NCBI RefSeq assembly: GCF_031178445.1 | Contig: NZ_JAPSIY010000003.1 | Coordinates: forward strand, 124,001-188,000 | DNA length: 64,000 bases | Source: Microbacterium sp. | Lineage (GTDB): Bacteria; Actinomycetota; Actinomycetes; Actinomycetales; Microbacteriaceae | Reading direction: 5' to 3' | In this document: positions 43,292 through 51,545 of the stretch, in pieces | Layout: each line of letters starts with the position of its first letter | Numbering within the stretch: position 1 is the first letter of the stretch | Program-made: the position numbers and the translations under genes | The notes under the pieces: model-generated | The model's database searches: none | Told to the model about the DNA's origin: nothing | Seen by the model: only the letters and a program-made list of their open reading frames with translations

Positions 43292-44553
43292 CGGTCCTGC
43301 CCTCCGCTCTCGGTCTCGTCGGCGTCGTGGGTGCGCCAGTCGTCGGGCAGCAGATAGTCGAGCACGTCATCGACGCTGACCGCCCCGACCAGCCTGTGCG
43401 CGGCATCGACCACGGGCAGCGACACCAGGTCGTAGCTGGCCAGCATGCGCGCCACCTCGGCTGCGGACGCGGTCACCGAGACGGGCTCCAGCGTGTCGTC
43501 GAGGATGGCACCCAGCCGTTCGTGCGGGGGATAGCGCAGCATCCGCTGGAAGTGCACGACGCCGAGGAGGCGACCGGTCGGCGTCTCGAACGGCGGCAGG
43601 GTCACGAACACGGCCGCGGCGAGGGCGGGATGCAGCTCGTGCCGCCGGATCAGGGCGAGCGCTTCTGCCACCGTGGCGTCCGCGGAGAGGATGATCGGCT
43701 CCGGCGTCATCAGACCGCCGGCGGTGTCGGGGCCGTAGCGCAGCAGCATCCGCACGTCCTCGGCCTCTTCCGGCTCCATCAGGGCGAGCAGCTGCTCGAG
43801 TCGCTCCGGTGGCAGCTGCGCGAGCAGATCCGCCGCATCGTCCGGCTCCATCTCGTCGAGCACGTCGGCGGCGCGCTCATCGCCGAGTCGGTCGAGGATG
43901 CCGACCTGGTCGTCCTCCGGCATCTCCTCCAGGGCGTCGGCGAGCCGCTCGTCCGGCAGCTCCTCCGCGACCTCGATCAGTCGTTTCTCGGGCAGATCCA
44001 GCAGGGTCGTGGCGAGGTCGGCGGCGTGCAGATCGGAATACGTGGCGACCAGCTGCTCGGCGGACTGCGCCTCGCCGGGCTTGCGCAGCTCGGCGACGTC
44101 CTGCCAGTTCGCGAACGTCGTCGGTCCCTTGGCGAAGGGCGAGGCGCTGGTCTTCGCCTTGCGCAGGAACAGCTGGCTGATCGCCCACTCGCCGTGGCGG
44201 TCCTGTTCGATCGCGGCGTCTTCGACGACGGCGGTCCCGCTGCCGTCCGTGAGGCTGACGCGGCGGCCGAGGAACTCCGCGAGCACGCGCACTTCCCCTG
44301 GACGCGGCTGGAAGCGCCGTACGTTGATCAGGCCGGTGCTGATCACCTGGCCGGCGCGGATGGAGGTGACCCGCCCGATGGACAGGAACACATGCCTGCG
44401 GCCGGGGATCTCGATCACGAGGCCGATGACACGCGGGGCTGCGGTACTTCGGTACACGATGACGACATCCCGGACCTTGCCGAGCCGGTCGCCAACGGGG
44501 TCGAAGACGGCGCACCCGGCCAGGCGCGCGACGAAAACCCGTTGTGTACTCAC
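43288..44553 (-). CDS. MgtE N-domain and CBS protein lacking the channel domain
   Basis: 421 residues. N-terminal PRC-barrel-like segment (VFVARLAGCAVFDPVGDRLGKVRDVV), then an MgtE intracellular N-domain of short Leu/Asp helices (LLDLPEKRLIEVAEELPDE, LDRLGDERAADVLDEMEPDDAADLLAQL), then two CBS domains (TAGGLMTPEPIILSADATVAEAL and PHERLGAILDDTLEPVSVT). No membrane helix follows, so this is the Mg-sensing part of MgtE without a transporter. In mycobacteria the homolog (Rv1232c) has the same layout. Start GTG 44553 is six bases after TACGCT. Confidence 0.85.
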   Translation of the reverse strand: MSTQRVFVARLAGCAVFDPVGDRLGKVRDVVIVYRSTAAPRVIGLVIEIPGRRHVFLSIGRVTSIRAGQVISTGLINVRRFQPRPGEVRVLAEFLGRRVSLTDGSGTAVVEDAAIEQDRHGEWAISQLFLRKAKTSASPFAKGPTTFANWQDVAELRKPGEAQSAEQLVATYSDLHAADLATTLLDLPEKRLIEVAEELPDERLADALEEMPEDDQVGILDRLGDERAADVLDEMEPDDAADLLAQLPPERLEQLLALMEPEEAEDVRMLLRYGPDTAGGLMTPEPIILSADATVAEALALIRRHELHPALAAAVFVTLPPFETPTGRLLGVVHFQRMLRYPPHERLGAILDDTLEPVSVTASAAEVARMLASYDLVSLPVVDAAHRLVGAVSVDDVLDYLLPDDWRTHDADETESGGQDR

Positions 44554-44559
44554 CCGTCC

Positions 44560-44565
44560 AGCGTA
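44560..44565 (-). promoter_or_regulatory. leaderless promoter -10 TACGCT
   Basis: TACGCT on the minus strand, six bases before GTG 44553. Confidence 0.55.
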
Positions 44566-44639
44566 GCCCTCGGCGTATGCCGCACCGCCGCGCGCGTCGG
44601 ACAGGGGCGGTGCCGGGACTGCCGTGGAAGAATGGCCGG

Positions 44640-45383
44640 ATGAGCATGCTGAACCGACCGGCCAACGGCACAGATCTGGGCGAGACGGTCGCATCGTCGC
44701 GCGAGTACGAAGCAGCGCAGAAGAACGTCTCGAAGCTGATCGCCGGCGAGGTGCCCGCGCGCGACATCGTGATCGTCGGACAGGGCGTTCGCACGATCGA
44801 GCGCGTCACCGGAAAGCTCGGGTATGCCGCGGCCGCGCGCTCGGGCGCCGTCAACGGCGTGCTCATCGGCCTGCTGCTCTCCGCGATCATGCTGTTCGGC
44901 ACGCCGGACGCCCCTCTTTCGCTCTTCCTCGGCTTCGTGTTCATCGGCGTCGCACTCGGCATGATCATGAGCCTGGTGACATACGCGATCGTGCGCAGGC
45001 GCCGCGATTTCGCGAGCGTGACGCAGATGGCCGCCGACCACTACGAGGTGCGAGTGCAGCCCGGATCGCTGGTCAAGGCCCGTCAGGTGCTGGGCACGGA
45101 GAGGGCGTCGGCACCCGCACCCACCGTGGACCTCAGTGAGCCGCCGAGGTACGGCGAGCGAATCACACCCGGCTCGGCGCCTGTTCCGCCCGTGGTTCCT
45201 CCCGCGGATGCCGCTTCCGCGACTCTGCCTCCGGCCGATGCGCCGAGTGCGAGCGGTGACGCCCAGAGCGGGGGCGCAGGTTCATCGGAGACGGGGAGCG
45301 GGAATGCGGCCGTGCCGTCTGATCCCGAGGGCGACACTGCGAGCGGTGACCCCGCCGACGGGCCGTCCGCCGGCGGACGATGA
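44640..45383 (+). CDS. general stress protein with YflT-like domain
   Basis: 247 residues. The N-terminal 120 hold a YflT-like (heat-induced stress protein, PF11181) domain: VASSREYEAAQKNVSKLIAGEVPARDIVIVG, two membrane segments (SGAVNGVLIGLLLSAIMLF and LFLGFVFIGVALGMIMSLV) and DFASVTQMAADHYEVRV. The C-terminal 95 residues are a low-complexity Pro/Ala/Ser/Gly tail. Start ATG 44640. An AAGAAT six bases upstream would be a weak -10, so leaderless translation is possible. First gene of a three-gene overlapping group. Confidence 0.7.
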   Translation: MSMLNRPANGTDLGETVASSREYEAAQKNVSKLIAGEVPARDIVIVGQGVRTIERVTGKLGYAAAARSGAVNGVLIGLLLSAIMLFGTPDAPLSLFLGFVFIGVALGMIMSLVTYAIVRRRRDFASVTQMAADHYEVRVQPGSLVKARQVLGTERASAPAPTVDLSEPPRYGERITPGSAPVPPVVPPADAASATLPPADAPSASGDAQSGGAGSSETGSGNAAVPSDPEGDTASGDPADGPSAGGR

Positions 45384-45787
45384 CGGGCCCGGCCCGCCAG
45401 GCGACCGGCGTCTCGGCATGGGCTCTCGGGCTGCTGGTGCTGCTGCCCATTCCGCTGCTGGGGTCGCTCGCCGCGGGCGGCGCCATGGTCGCGGCCTACG
45501 GCTCGCTTTCGCGTCAGGGGCCCCTGGCGAAGGCGAACGCGGCCTCCGCGAAGCGTTGGGGCACCTGGTTCCTGTTTGTCTCGACCGGTCTGCTGGTGCT
45601 GCATCTGGCGCTGACGGTTCCGCTGTTCTGGCTGCCGTCCGAGGCACGGGGCTTCTTCCCGCTCGGTATCCCGATCACTCTCTACGCGCTGGTGTGCGTC
45701 GTGCACCTGGTCGTGGTCATCGGCGCCACGATGCGCGCCCGACGCGGTGAAGTGGTGCGCCTGCCCTTCGGGCGGACCGAGTCATGA
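45380..45787 (+). CDS. small membrane protein, DUF4870-like
   Basis: 135 residues with four membrane segments (SAWALGLLVLLPIPLLGSLAAGGAMV, GTWFLFVSTGLLVLHLALTVPLF, FPLGIPITLYALVCVVHLVVVIG). Overlaps the stress-protein gene and the hydrolase gene by ATGA, so it is translated with both. I do not recognise the family with certainty; DUF4870 is only a resemblance. Confidence 0.6.
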   Translation: MTGPARQATGVSAWALGLLVLLPIPLLGSLAAGGAMVAAYGSLSRQGPLAKANAASAKRWGTWFLFVSTGLLVLHLALTVPLFWLPSEARGFFPLGIPITLYALVCVVHLVVVIGATMRARRGEVVRLPFGRTES

Positions 45788-46467
45788 TGCTCCCGGTCGT
45801 CCTGCCGAGCGGCGTGGTGTCGGTCTCCGCCGACTGGGAAGCGCCCGCGGGACCGGTGAACGACGTGGTGATGATCGCGCATGGCGCCGGCGCCGGCATG
45901 CAGCATCCGTTCCTCGTAGGCTTCGCGACCGCGCTGAGAGAGCTCGGCTTCGCGACGCTGCGGTTCAATTTCCCCTACGTCGAGGCGGGCCGGAGGATGC
46001 CGGGGCCGGCAGCGCATGCAGTGCTCACCTGGAACGCCGTCGCCACATGGGTGCGGTCCGAGGCGCCGGACGCGCGCCTGTGGGCGTGCGGCAAGTCGTA
46101 TGGCGGCCGGATGGCGTCGATGGCCGCGGCCGAAGGACTCGAGGTCGACGGGCTCGTGTATCTGGGATATCCGCTGCATCCACCGGGCAAGCCGGAGAAG
46201 CCCCGAGTCGAGCACCTGCCCGCCGTGCGCTCGCCGCAGCTGTTCGTGGAGGGCACGAACGACCCGTTCGTGCAACCTCTTTCGCAGCTCGAGGAGGCGG
46301 TCGCCTCCTGTCAGGCCGCGCGGATCGCGTGGATAGAGGGCGGTGGGCACTCGTTCGAGGTGAAGGGGCGCAAGCGCGCCGCCGGTGAGGTCGGTGCGTC
46401 GCTGGCCCCGCTTGTCGCGAGATTCACGACAGACGTCGGCGGCGTCCCTGCTCGCGGCGGCGCGTGA
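45784..46467 (+). CDS. alpha/beta-hydrolase, dienelactone-hydrolase-like (COG3571)
   Basis: 227 residues. Oxyanion loop IAHGAGAGMQHPF, nucleophile elbow CGKSYGGRMAS (Ser in GKSYGG), acid loop VEGTNDPF and catalytic His in EGGGHSFEV. This is the KANL3/Tex30-like group of small hydrolases, substrate unknown. It ends against a convergent hydrolase gene, with an imperfect hairpin (46464-46496) over the two stops. Confidence 0.8.
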   Translation: MMLPVVLPSGVVSVSADWEAPAGPVNDVVMIAHGAGAGMQHPFLVGFATALRELGFATLRFNFPYVEAGRRMPGPAAHAVLTWNAVATWVRSEAPDARLWACGKSYGGRMASMAAAEGLEVDGLVYLGYPLHPPGKPEKPRVEHLPAVRSPQLFVEGTNDPFVQPLSQLEEAVASCQAARIAWIEGGGHSFEVKGRKRAAGEVGASLAPLVARFTTDVGGVPARGGA

Positions 46468-46496
46468 GCGTCGATCGGAAGCCGCGATCCGCTCAC
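46464..46496. terminator. imperfect hairpin terminator between convergent hydrolase genes
   Basis: GTGAGCG-TC-GATCG / CGATC-CGCTCAC with a two-base bulge and a 7-base loop; it covers both stop codons. Confidence 0.5.
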
Positions 46497-47380
46497 TCGG
46501 GCCGCACGAACCGGATCACCGCGTCGACGTAGGCCTCCGGCTGCTCGACGAACGTGAAATGCCCGGCCTCCCGCACGGAGACGACTTCCTGACCCGTCGC
46601 GGCACGATACGCGTCGAGGACCACGGGAGGCGCGACCATGTCGGACTCGCCCACGACCAGCATCGACGGCACGGTCAGCGAGCTCAGCGAAGATCGCCGG
46701 TCGTGGTACATCTCCATCAGCAGCGGAAAGTGCGACAGAGCCTTGGACCAGTCCAGCTCCGACGGCGCGGTGTCCATCAGCCGTTCGTACCTCGAGCGTG
46801 TCTCCGCGTCGTGGAGGAAGAGATCGAGGTAGCGACTGCCGAGCGGCTGCATCGACTCCCAGGTGCGGTCGTCTCCTGTGATGCGGCGTTCCAGTGACGC
46901 GAAGCGCCGGCACGCCGCAGCCGCGTCGATGAGCCCCTCCTCGTCGAGCAGCGCCGCGGCCCGCGGGAGGCGGTGCCGATCGGTGGCGTCGGTGTCGAGG
47001 GCGGGGCAGTCCAGGATGAGTCCGCTGATGTGCTCCGGATGCCGCAGGGCGTAGTCCAGCGCGCACGCACCGCCCGAGGAGTGCCCGATGATCGTCCAGC
47101 GGTCTATGCCCAGCTGCGCGCGGATCTGCTCGAAGTCGGCGATGAGCAGATCGACCGTCAGCTCCGGATGCGCGGGGAGGTCGTCCGACCTCAGCACACC
47201 GCGCTGGTCGACGCCGATGACGCGGAGGCCGCGCTCGGCAAGCCGATCGGCCACGGACGCCATGAAGTCCCAGCAGGAGTTCCCCGGTCCGCCGTGGATG
47301 AACAGGAGCGGGTGCCCGTCATCAGGTCCGCGCTGATCCACGAATACCCGGGTGCCGCCGATCTCGAGAAGGGTGCCCAC
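46493..47380 (-). CDS. alpha/beta-hydrolase, proline-iminopeptidase-like (S33)
   Basis: 295 residues. HGGPGNSCWDF oxyanion loop, VDQRGVLRSDD, and the nucleophile Ser in IIGHSSGGACALDYAL, plus a cap domain, VVGESDMVAPP (Asp) and EAGHFTFVEQP (His). HGGPG and DQRG are the hallmark of the prolyl-aminopeptidase branch, though here the DQRGxGxS motif is altered. GTG 47380 is six bases after TAGGAT (minus strand), so it is probably leaderless. Divergent from the HAD gene. Confidence 0.8.
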   Translation of the reverse strand: MGTLLEIGGTRVFVDQRGPDDGHPLLFIHGGPGNSCWDFMASVADRLAERGLRVIGVDQRGVLRSDDLPAHPELTVDLLIADFEQIRAQLGIDRWTIIGHSSGGACALDYALRHPEHISGLILDCPALDTDATDRHRLPRAAALLDEEGLIDAAAACRRFASLERRITGDDRTWESMQPLGSRYLDLFLHDAETRSRYERLMDTAPSELDWSKALSHFPLLMEMYHDRRSSLSSLTVPSMLVVGESDMVAPPVVLDAYRAATGQEVVSVREAGHFTFVEQPEAYVDAVIRFVRPE

Positions 47381-47386
47381 TGCGGC

Positions 47387-47392
47387 ATCCTA
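47387..47392 (-). promoter_or_regulatory. leaderless promoter -10 TAGGAT
   Basis: TAGGAT on the minus strand, six bases before GTG 47380. Confidence 0.55.
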
Positions 47393-47449
47393 CGGGCGGG
47401 TGCGAACACCGAGAAGCCTTCTTGTACATCTCCGGGGGCGGGCGGCTGA

Positions 47450-47455
47450 CATGAT
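47450..47455 (+). promoter_or_regulatory. leaderless promoter -10 CATGAT
   Basis: CATGAT, six bases before ATG 47462. Confidence 0.4.
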
Positions 47456-47461
47456 GGACGC

Positions 47462-48064
47462 ATGATCCGCGCCGTGCTCTTCGATCTGGATGGAGTGCTG
47501 CGGCACTTCGATCCGGCCTACGTGACCCGGATCGAGGCGGAGCATGCGCTGCCGGCAGGCAGCATCCACGACGCCGCCTTCGCGGCACCGCTGCTCGACG
47601 CCGTCACCACTGGCCGCATCAGCCGAGCGGCCTGGGTGCAAAGCGTGGGGGAGGAGCTCGGCGATCCGAAGGCCGCGGAGGCGTGGGGCCGGCATCCGTC
47701 CGCTCCGGATGCCGCGATGCTGGCGCTCAGCGACCAGCTGCGCACGACGGGCATCCGCACAGCCATCCTCACCAACGGCACGGATACGATCACCGCCGAA
47801 CTGCGCGAACTGGGCATCGACACGCACGTCGACGCCGTGTTCAACTCCGCCGAGATCGGCTTCGTCAAGCCCGACCCGCGCGTCTTCCGGCATGCGCTGG
47901 ACGCGCTGGAGCTTTCGCCCGGCGAAGTGTTCTTCACCGACGACTCCGCGACGAAGCTCGCCGGCGCGTCCGAGCTCGGGATGCTCACGCACCTGTTCAC
48001 CGGCATCGATGCGCTGCGCACCTCTCTGCGCGACGCGGGTGTTCCTCAGCCGGCGATCTCCTGA
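47462..48064 (+). CDS. HAD-superfamily hydrolase
   Basis: 200 residues. Motif I FDLDGVL (nucleophile Asp), motif II LTNGT, Lys motif GFVKPDPRVF, motif IV FFTDDSATKL. A class I HAD with a small helical cap, like many phosphoglycolate or sugar phosphatases; substrate unknown. It overlaps the 3' end of the convergent phosphotransferase gene by 19 bases. Confidence 0.8.
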   Translation: MIRAVLFDLDGVLRHFDPAYVTRIEAEHALPAGSIHDAAFAAPLLDAVTTGRISRAAWVQSVGEELGDPKAAEAWGRHPSAPDAAMLALSDQLRTTGIRTAILTNGTDTITAELRELGIDTHVDAVFNSAEIGFVKPDPRVFRHALDALELSPGEVFFTDDSATKLAGASELGMLTHLFTGIDALRTSLRDAGVPQPAIS

Positions 48065-48933
48065 TCGCTCAGCAGCCGCGAGACGGTGCTGCGCCCCAGG
48101 GCCGCCATCGTCGGATTCGAGGTCTCGTAGTACCAGACCAACCCCATCGCCTGCTGCAGCGCCCACGCGGCGCCGCGGAGCCATTCGGTCTCTGTCGCCC
48201 CGGTCGCTTCGCGCAGTCGGCGGCGGCCCGGTGAGTCGAATAGATGCCAGGCCGCGACGAGGTCGAGCGCGCGGTCGGCAGGACCGAACCCGCCGCCGTC
48301 GAGCACGCCGGTCAGCCTGCCATCCGACACCAGCAGGTTCGCCGGGATGAGATCCCGATGGCTCATGACGTGCGGGCCGGCGGAAGGCGCGCCGCGCAGT
48401 CGGCTCCACAGCGCCGTCACCCCCTCGGTGTCGACGATGCCCTTGCTCTGCGACAGGCAGTGCACCATCCACTCGTCGTGGTCGGTGAGCTCGCCGCCAC
48501 GGCCGCGGCCGTCGAACACGCGGTCGCCGACCGGTACCTCGCGCAGGGCGAGGATCAGTTCGGCCAGATCGTCGGCGAGCGCGGCGGATGCGGCGAAGCG
48601 TGCAGGATCGGCGACGGCACCGGGCACCCAGGTCTGCAGCGACCACGCCGACGGGTACGCCTGATGGCCCGCGCCGACGCCCAACGGACGTGGGGCGGCG
48701 ACGGTCGACGCCTCGGCGAACTGGCCGAGGCCTCTGGCCTCGGCCTCCAGGACCGCCGCAGCCGTGCCTTCCAGCGGAAAGCGTGCGGCGATGTCGTCGC
48801 CGACGCGGAAGACCGTGTTGACCGTCCCGGCGCCGTCGACCTGCGACAGGGGAGCACCGGCGAGACTCGGGAAATCGCGGGCGATCAGCTCGCCCGCGAG
48901 CTCGGTGCCGACGTTCAGCTGGCCGTCGTGCAT
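48046..48933 (-). CDS. aminoglycoside/macrolide-type phosphotransferase
   Basis: 295 residues of the APH fold. VFRVGDDIAARFP (Lys-less P-loop region), VMSHRDLIPANLLVSDG (Brenner motif with catalytic Asp) and VLDGGGFGPADRALDLVAAW (the DFG-like Asp is displaced to LDGGGF). Many such genes modify unknown small molecules, not necessarily drugs. Start ATG 48933 shares one base with the stop of the pepP gene (TGATG), so they are coupled; an upstream in-frame ATG at 48957 is less likely. The 3' end overlaps the HAD gene by 19 bases. Confidence 0.7.
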   Translation of the reverse strand: MHDGQLNVGTELAGELIARDFPSLAGAPLSQVDGAGTVNTVFRVGDDIAARFPLEGTAAAVLEAEARGLGQFAEASTVAAPRPLGVGAGHQAYPSAWSLQTWVPGAVADPARFAASAALADDLAELILALREVPVGDRVFDGRGRGGELTDHDEWMVHCLSQSKGIVDTEGVTALWSRLRGAPSAGPHVMSHRDLIPANLLVSDGRLTGVLDGGGFGPADRALDLVAAWHLFDSPGRRRLREATGATETEWLRGAAWALQQAMGLVWYYETSNPTMAALGRSTVSRLLSDQEIAG

Positions 48934-50354
48934 CACCCCTTCAGCCGGGCCATCCACGCCTCCACATCCGCGACGGTGCGCGGGATGTCGGCCGACAGGT
49001 TGACCGGACCGTTCTCAGTCATGAGGATGTCGTCCTCGATGCGCACGCCGATCCCGCGCAGTTCCTCCGGCACGGTCAGGTCGTCGATCTGGAAGTACAG
49101 CCCCGGCTCGATCGTGAAGACCATTCCCGGTTCCAGGACGCCGTCGTAGTACATCTCGCGACGCGCCTGGGCGCAGTCGTGCACGTCCATTCCCAGGTGG
49201 TGGGAGGTGCCGTGCACCATGTAGCGGCGGTGCTGCCCGCCCCGGTCGGCGTCGAGCGCTTCCTCAGCGGTGACCGGCAGCAGTCCCCACTCCGCCGTGC
49301 GACGTGCGATGACATCCATCGCCGCTTCGTGCACGGCGCGGAACCTCACGCCGGGCTGCGCTGCGGCGAATGCCGCGTCGGCGGCCTCGAGGACCGTCTC
49401 GTACACCCTGCGCTGCACCTCGGAGAAGGTACCGCTCACCGGAAGGGTTCGCGTGATGTCGGCGGTGTAGAGGCTGTCGACCTCCGCCCCCGCATCGATC
49501 AGGATCAGGTCACCGGGCACCACGGCGCCGTCGTTGCGGGTCCAGTGAAGGTAGCAGGCGTGGTGTCCGGAGGCGGCGATGGTGTCGTAGCCCTCCCAGT
49601 TGCCGTCGCTGCGTGCGCGCTGATGGAACACGCCCTCGACCACGCGCTCGCCTCGCGGGTGCGCGACGGCACGGTCGAGGTCGCGGATGATGTCGTCGAA
49701 CCCGGATGCTGTGACGGCGACGGCGTGGCGCATCTCCGCGATCTCGTACTCGTCCTTGATCAGTCGCAGTTCGGAGACGGCGCGGGTGAGGTCGGGGTCC
49801 GCATCGACGACGAGGTCGTCTTCGCCGGCGGCGAAGGTCTCGACGTGCGCGGTCGCCAGGCCCAGGTCTGCGGCGACGCCGTCCAGCGAGGGCCGAGGGC
49901 CGATCCAGAACTCGCCGATCGTCGCGTCGGAGTAGAATTCCGCGGTCGTGCGATCCGCGCGCTCCCTGAAGTACAGGGTGGCGTCATGCCCTGCATCCGT
50001 CGGGTCGAGCACCAGAATCGAATCCGGCTCGGACTCGTTCGCCCACCCGGTGAGGTGCACGAACGCGGAGTGCGGGCGGAAGGGGTAGTCGGTGTCGTTG
50101 CTGCGCTGCTTCAGCGAGTCGGCGGGTACGACCAGTCGTTTGCCGGGGAACATCGCCGACAGCATCGCCCGTCGCGCTGCAGCGTACGCGGCCTGGGCCC
50201 GCGGCGCGGGAAGTGATTCGGGTCGCTCCGCCCAGCCCGTCGAGATCGTGTCGAGGAAGCCCTGTGGGAAGGGCTGCTTGCGGTTGGTGTTCTTCGCCTC
50301 TGCCGTCGCGGCGTCGTGGGTCTCGACGGCGGTGTCGTGGTCTGCGCTGCTCAT
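48933..50354 (-). CDS. pepP: Xaa-Pro aminopeptidase
   Basis: 473 residues, M24B family. A creatinase-like N-domain (FVHLTGWANESEPDSILVL, TLYFRERADRTT), then the pita-bread catalytic domain with metal ligands in LILIDAGAEVDSLYTADITRTLPV (two Asp), HGTSHHLGMDVHD (His), VFTIEPGLYF (Glu) and GVRIEDDILMTENG (Glu). It removes N-terminal residues before Pro using two Mn ions. Start ATG 50354 follows GAGAGGATGG. Coupled to the phosphotransferase gene by TGATG. Confidence 0.92.
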   Translation of the reverse strand: MSSADHDTAVETHDAATAEAKNTNRKQPFPQGFLDTISTGWAERPESLPAPRAQAAYAAARRAMLSAMFPGKRLVVPADSLKQRSNDTDYPFRPHSAFVHLTGWANESEPDSILVLDPTDAGHDATLYFRERADRTTAEFYSDATIGEFWIGPRPSLDGVAADLGLATAHVETFAAGEDDLVVDADPDLTRAVSELRLIKDEYEIAEMRHAVAVTASGFDDIIRDLDRAVAHPRGERVVEGVFHQRARSDGNWEGYDTIAASGHHACYLHWTRNDGAVVPGDLILIDAGAEVDSLYTADITRTLPVSGTFSEVQRRVYETVLEAADAAFAAAQPGVRFRAVHEAAMDVIARRTAEWGLLPVTAEEALDADRGGQHRRYMVHGTSHHLGMDVHDCAQARREMYYDGVLEPGMVFTIEPGLYFQIDDLTVPEELRGIGVRIEDDILMTENGPVNLSADIPRTVADVEAWMARLKG

Positions 50355-50435
50355 GCGTCCATCCTCTCACCCCGCCCGCGACCATGGCCTTGTCCGTGGC
50401 GACGGCCCGTGCCGAGGGGATGCGGCATCCGCTCG

Positions 50436-51461
50436 TCAGGAGGTCGCGGGCTCCAGCTGTGCCACCAGCGGGCGGTGATCGCTGCCGCCCGCATCCCGCA
50501 GCACCGTCGAGCCGGTCGGGGTCCAGTTGTCGCTCGCCATGATGTGATCGATCGGCGCACCGGCGAGTGCGGGCACATCCGCCGGCCAGGTGCCCGCCAT
50601 CCCGTTCCCGGTACGGCTCGCGACATCGCGGCACCGGCCCATGTCGCCGCCGTCGACTCCGAACGAGGCCATGTGGTCGAGTGTGGCGTTGAAGTCCCCG
50701 GCCAGGATGAAGTCGCCCTCCGGGCATTGATCCGCGATCCACGCCAGATCGGACCGCCAACGCGGCATGGCCTCCTCACGGGGTGCCACGGCGTGCACCG
50801 CGACGATCGTCGGCCCGTTCCCGTCGACGGGCATGGCGACGGCGCTCGGCACGGAGCCGGTGTTGCTGGATCCGTCGCGCGAGGACTCGATCACCGAGTA
50901 GTCGCCGAGCTCGGTGGAGATCAGGATGGTGGTCTGCCATGCCTGCGGGCCGTTCGGCACGTCCGGGCGGATGTTCACGTGGTGCACCCACATCGGAGTA
51001 CCCGCCTCGCGCATCATGATCGCGATCTGCTCGCCGACCTCCTCCGAGGTCTCGGGCAGCGCCACCACATCCGCCCGCTGCTCGCGGATCACGCCGGCGA
51101 TGTCCTCGGCCGGCACCGCGGCGCCCTGCGTGTTCCAGGTCAGCACGCGAAGCGCCGTGTCGGTCTTCTCCGGCAGCGACCCCGTTCCGGGCCCGCGCAG
51201 CGCGCCGATCGCCACGGTGGCCGCGGCCCCGATGACGGCGACGATCAGGATCGATGCGGCGAAGCCGCGCAGTGGTTTGGCGAGCATGAGCAGCAGGGCC
51301 AGCAGGATGATCCCGAGGAGCCCGGCCAGCAGCAGGGCACGCGAGGCCACCATCTGCGCGATGGGGAACGTCGTCTCGAGCTGGAAGAACTGCGGCCAGA
51401 TGAGCACTGCGCACGCGATGGCGAACAGCACCGTGACGAGGATTCCGACCAGTCGTAGCAT
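50436..51461 (-). CDS. membrane-anchored endonuclease/exonuclease/phosphatase (EEP) family protein
   Basis: 341 residues. Three N-terminal membrane segments (LRLVGILVTVLFAIACAVLIWP, SRALLLAGLLGIILLALLLMLA, GFAASILIVAVIGAAATVAIGAL), then an extracytoplasmic EEP domain: VLTWNTQG, VVALPETSEEVG, FILAGDFNATLDH (catalytic DxN) and GSDHRPLVAQLE (SDH motif). Similar proteins (UPF-type DUF4184-unrelated, YbhP/YafD-like) are phosphodiesterases or lipid phosphatases; the substrate is unknown. TAGGCT (51470-51475) precedes ATG 51461 by 8 bases and GTG 51464 by five, so the exact start is unsure. Confidence 0.75.
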   Translation of the reverse strand: MLRLVGILVTVLFAIACAVLIWPQFFQLETTFPIAQMVASRALLLAGLLGIILLALLLMLAKPLRGFAASILIVAVIGAAATVAIGALRGPGTGSLPEKTDTALRVLTWNTQGAAVPAEDIAGVIREQRADVVALPETSEEVGEQIAIMMREAGTPMWVHHVNIRPDVPNGPQAWQTTILISTELGDYSVIESSRDGSSNTGSVPSAVAMPVDGNGPTIVAVHAVAPREEAMPRWRSDLAWIADQCPEGDFILAGDFNATLDHMASFGVDGGDMGRCRDVASRTGNGMAGTWPADVPALAGAPIDHIMASDNWTPTGSTVLRDAGGSDHRPLVAQLEPATS

Positions 51462-51469
51462 CACCCAGA

Positions 51470-51475
51470 AGCCTA
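51470..51475 (-). promoter_or_regulatory. promoter -10 TAGGCT of the EEP gene
   Basis: TAGGCT on the minus strand, close to GTG 51464/ATG 51461. Divergent from the PHP promoter. Confidence 0.5.
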
Positions 51476-51533
51476 GGCGAGGCTGCTGTGACGGCCCTGG
51501 GCGGAGTCGGTCCGGCGCGCCGGGGCGGCGGGG

Positions 51534-51539
51534 TACGCT
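51534..51539 (+). promoter_or_regulatory. leaderless promoter -10 TACGCT
   Basis: TACGCT, six bases, then ATG 51546. Confidence 0.55.
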
Positions 51540-51545
51540 CAGAGG

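Noticed and set aside
48046-48933. Antibiotic resistance gene
   Set aside because: The protein is APH-like, but this fold is common in housekeeping contexts and nothing near it suggests a mobile or resistance locus.
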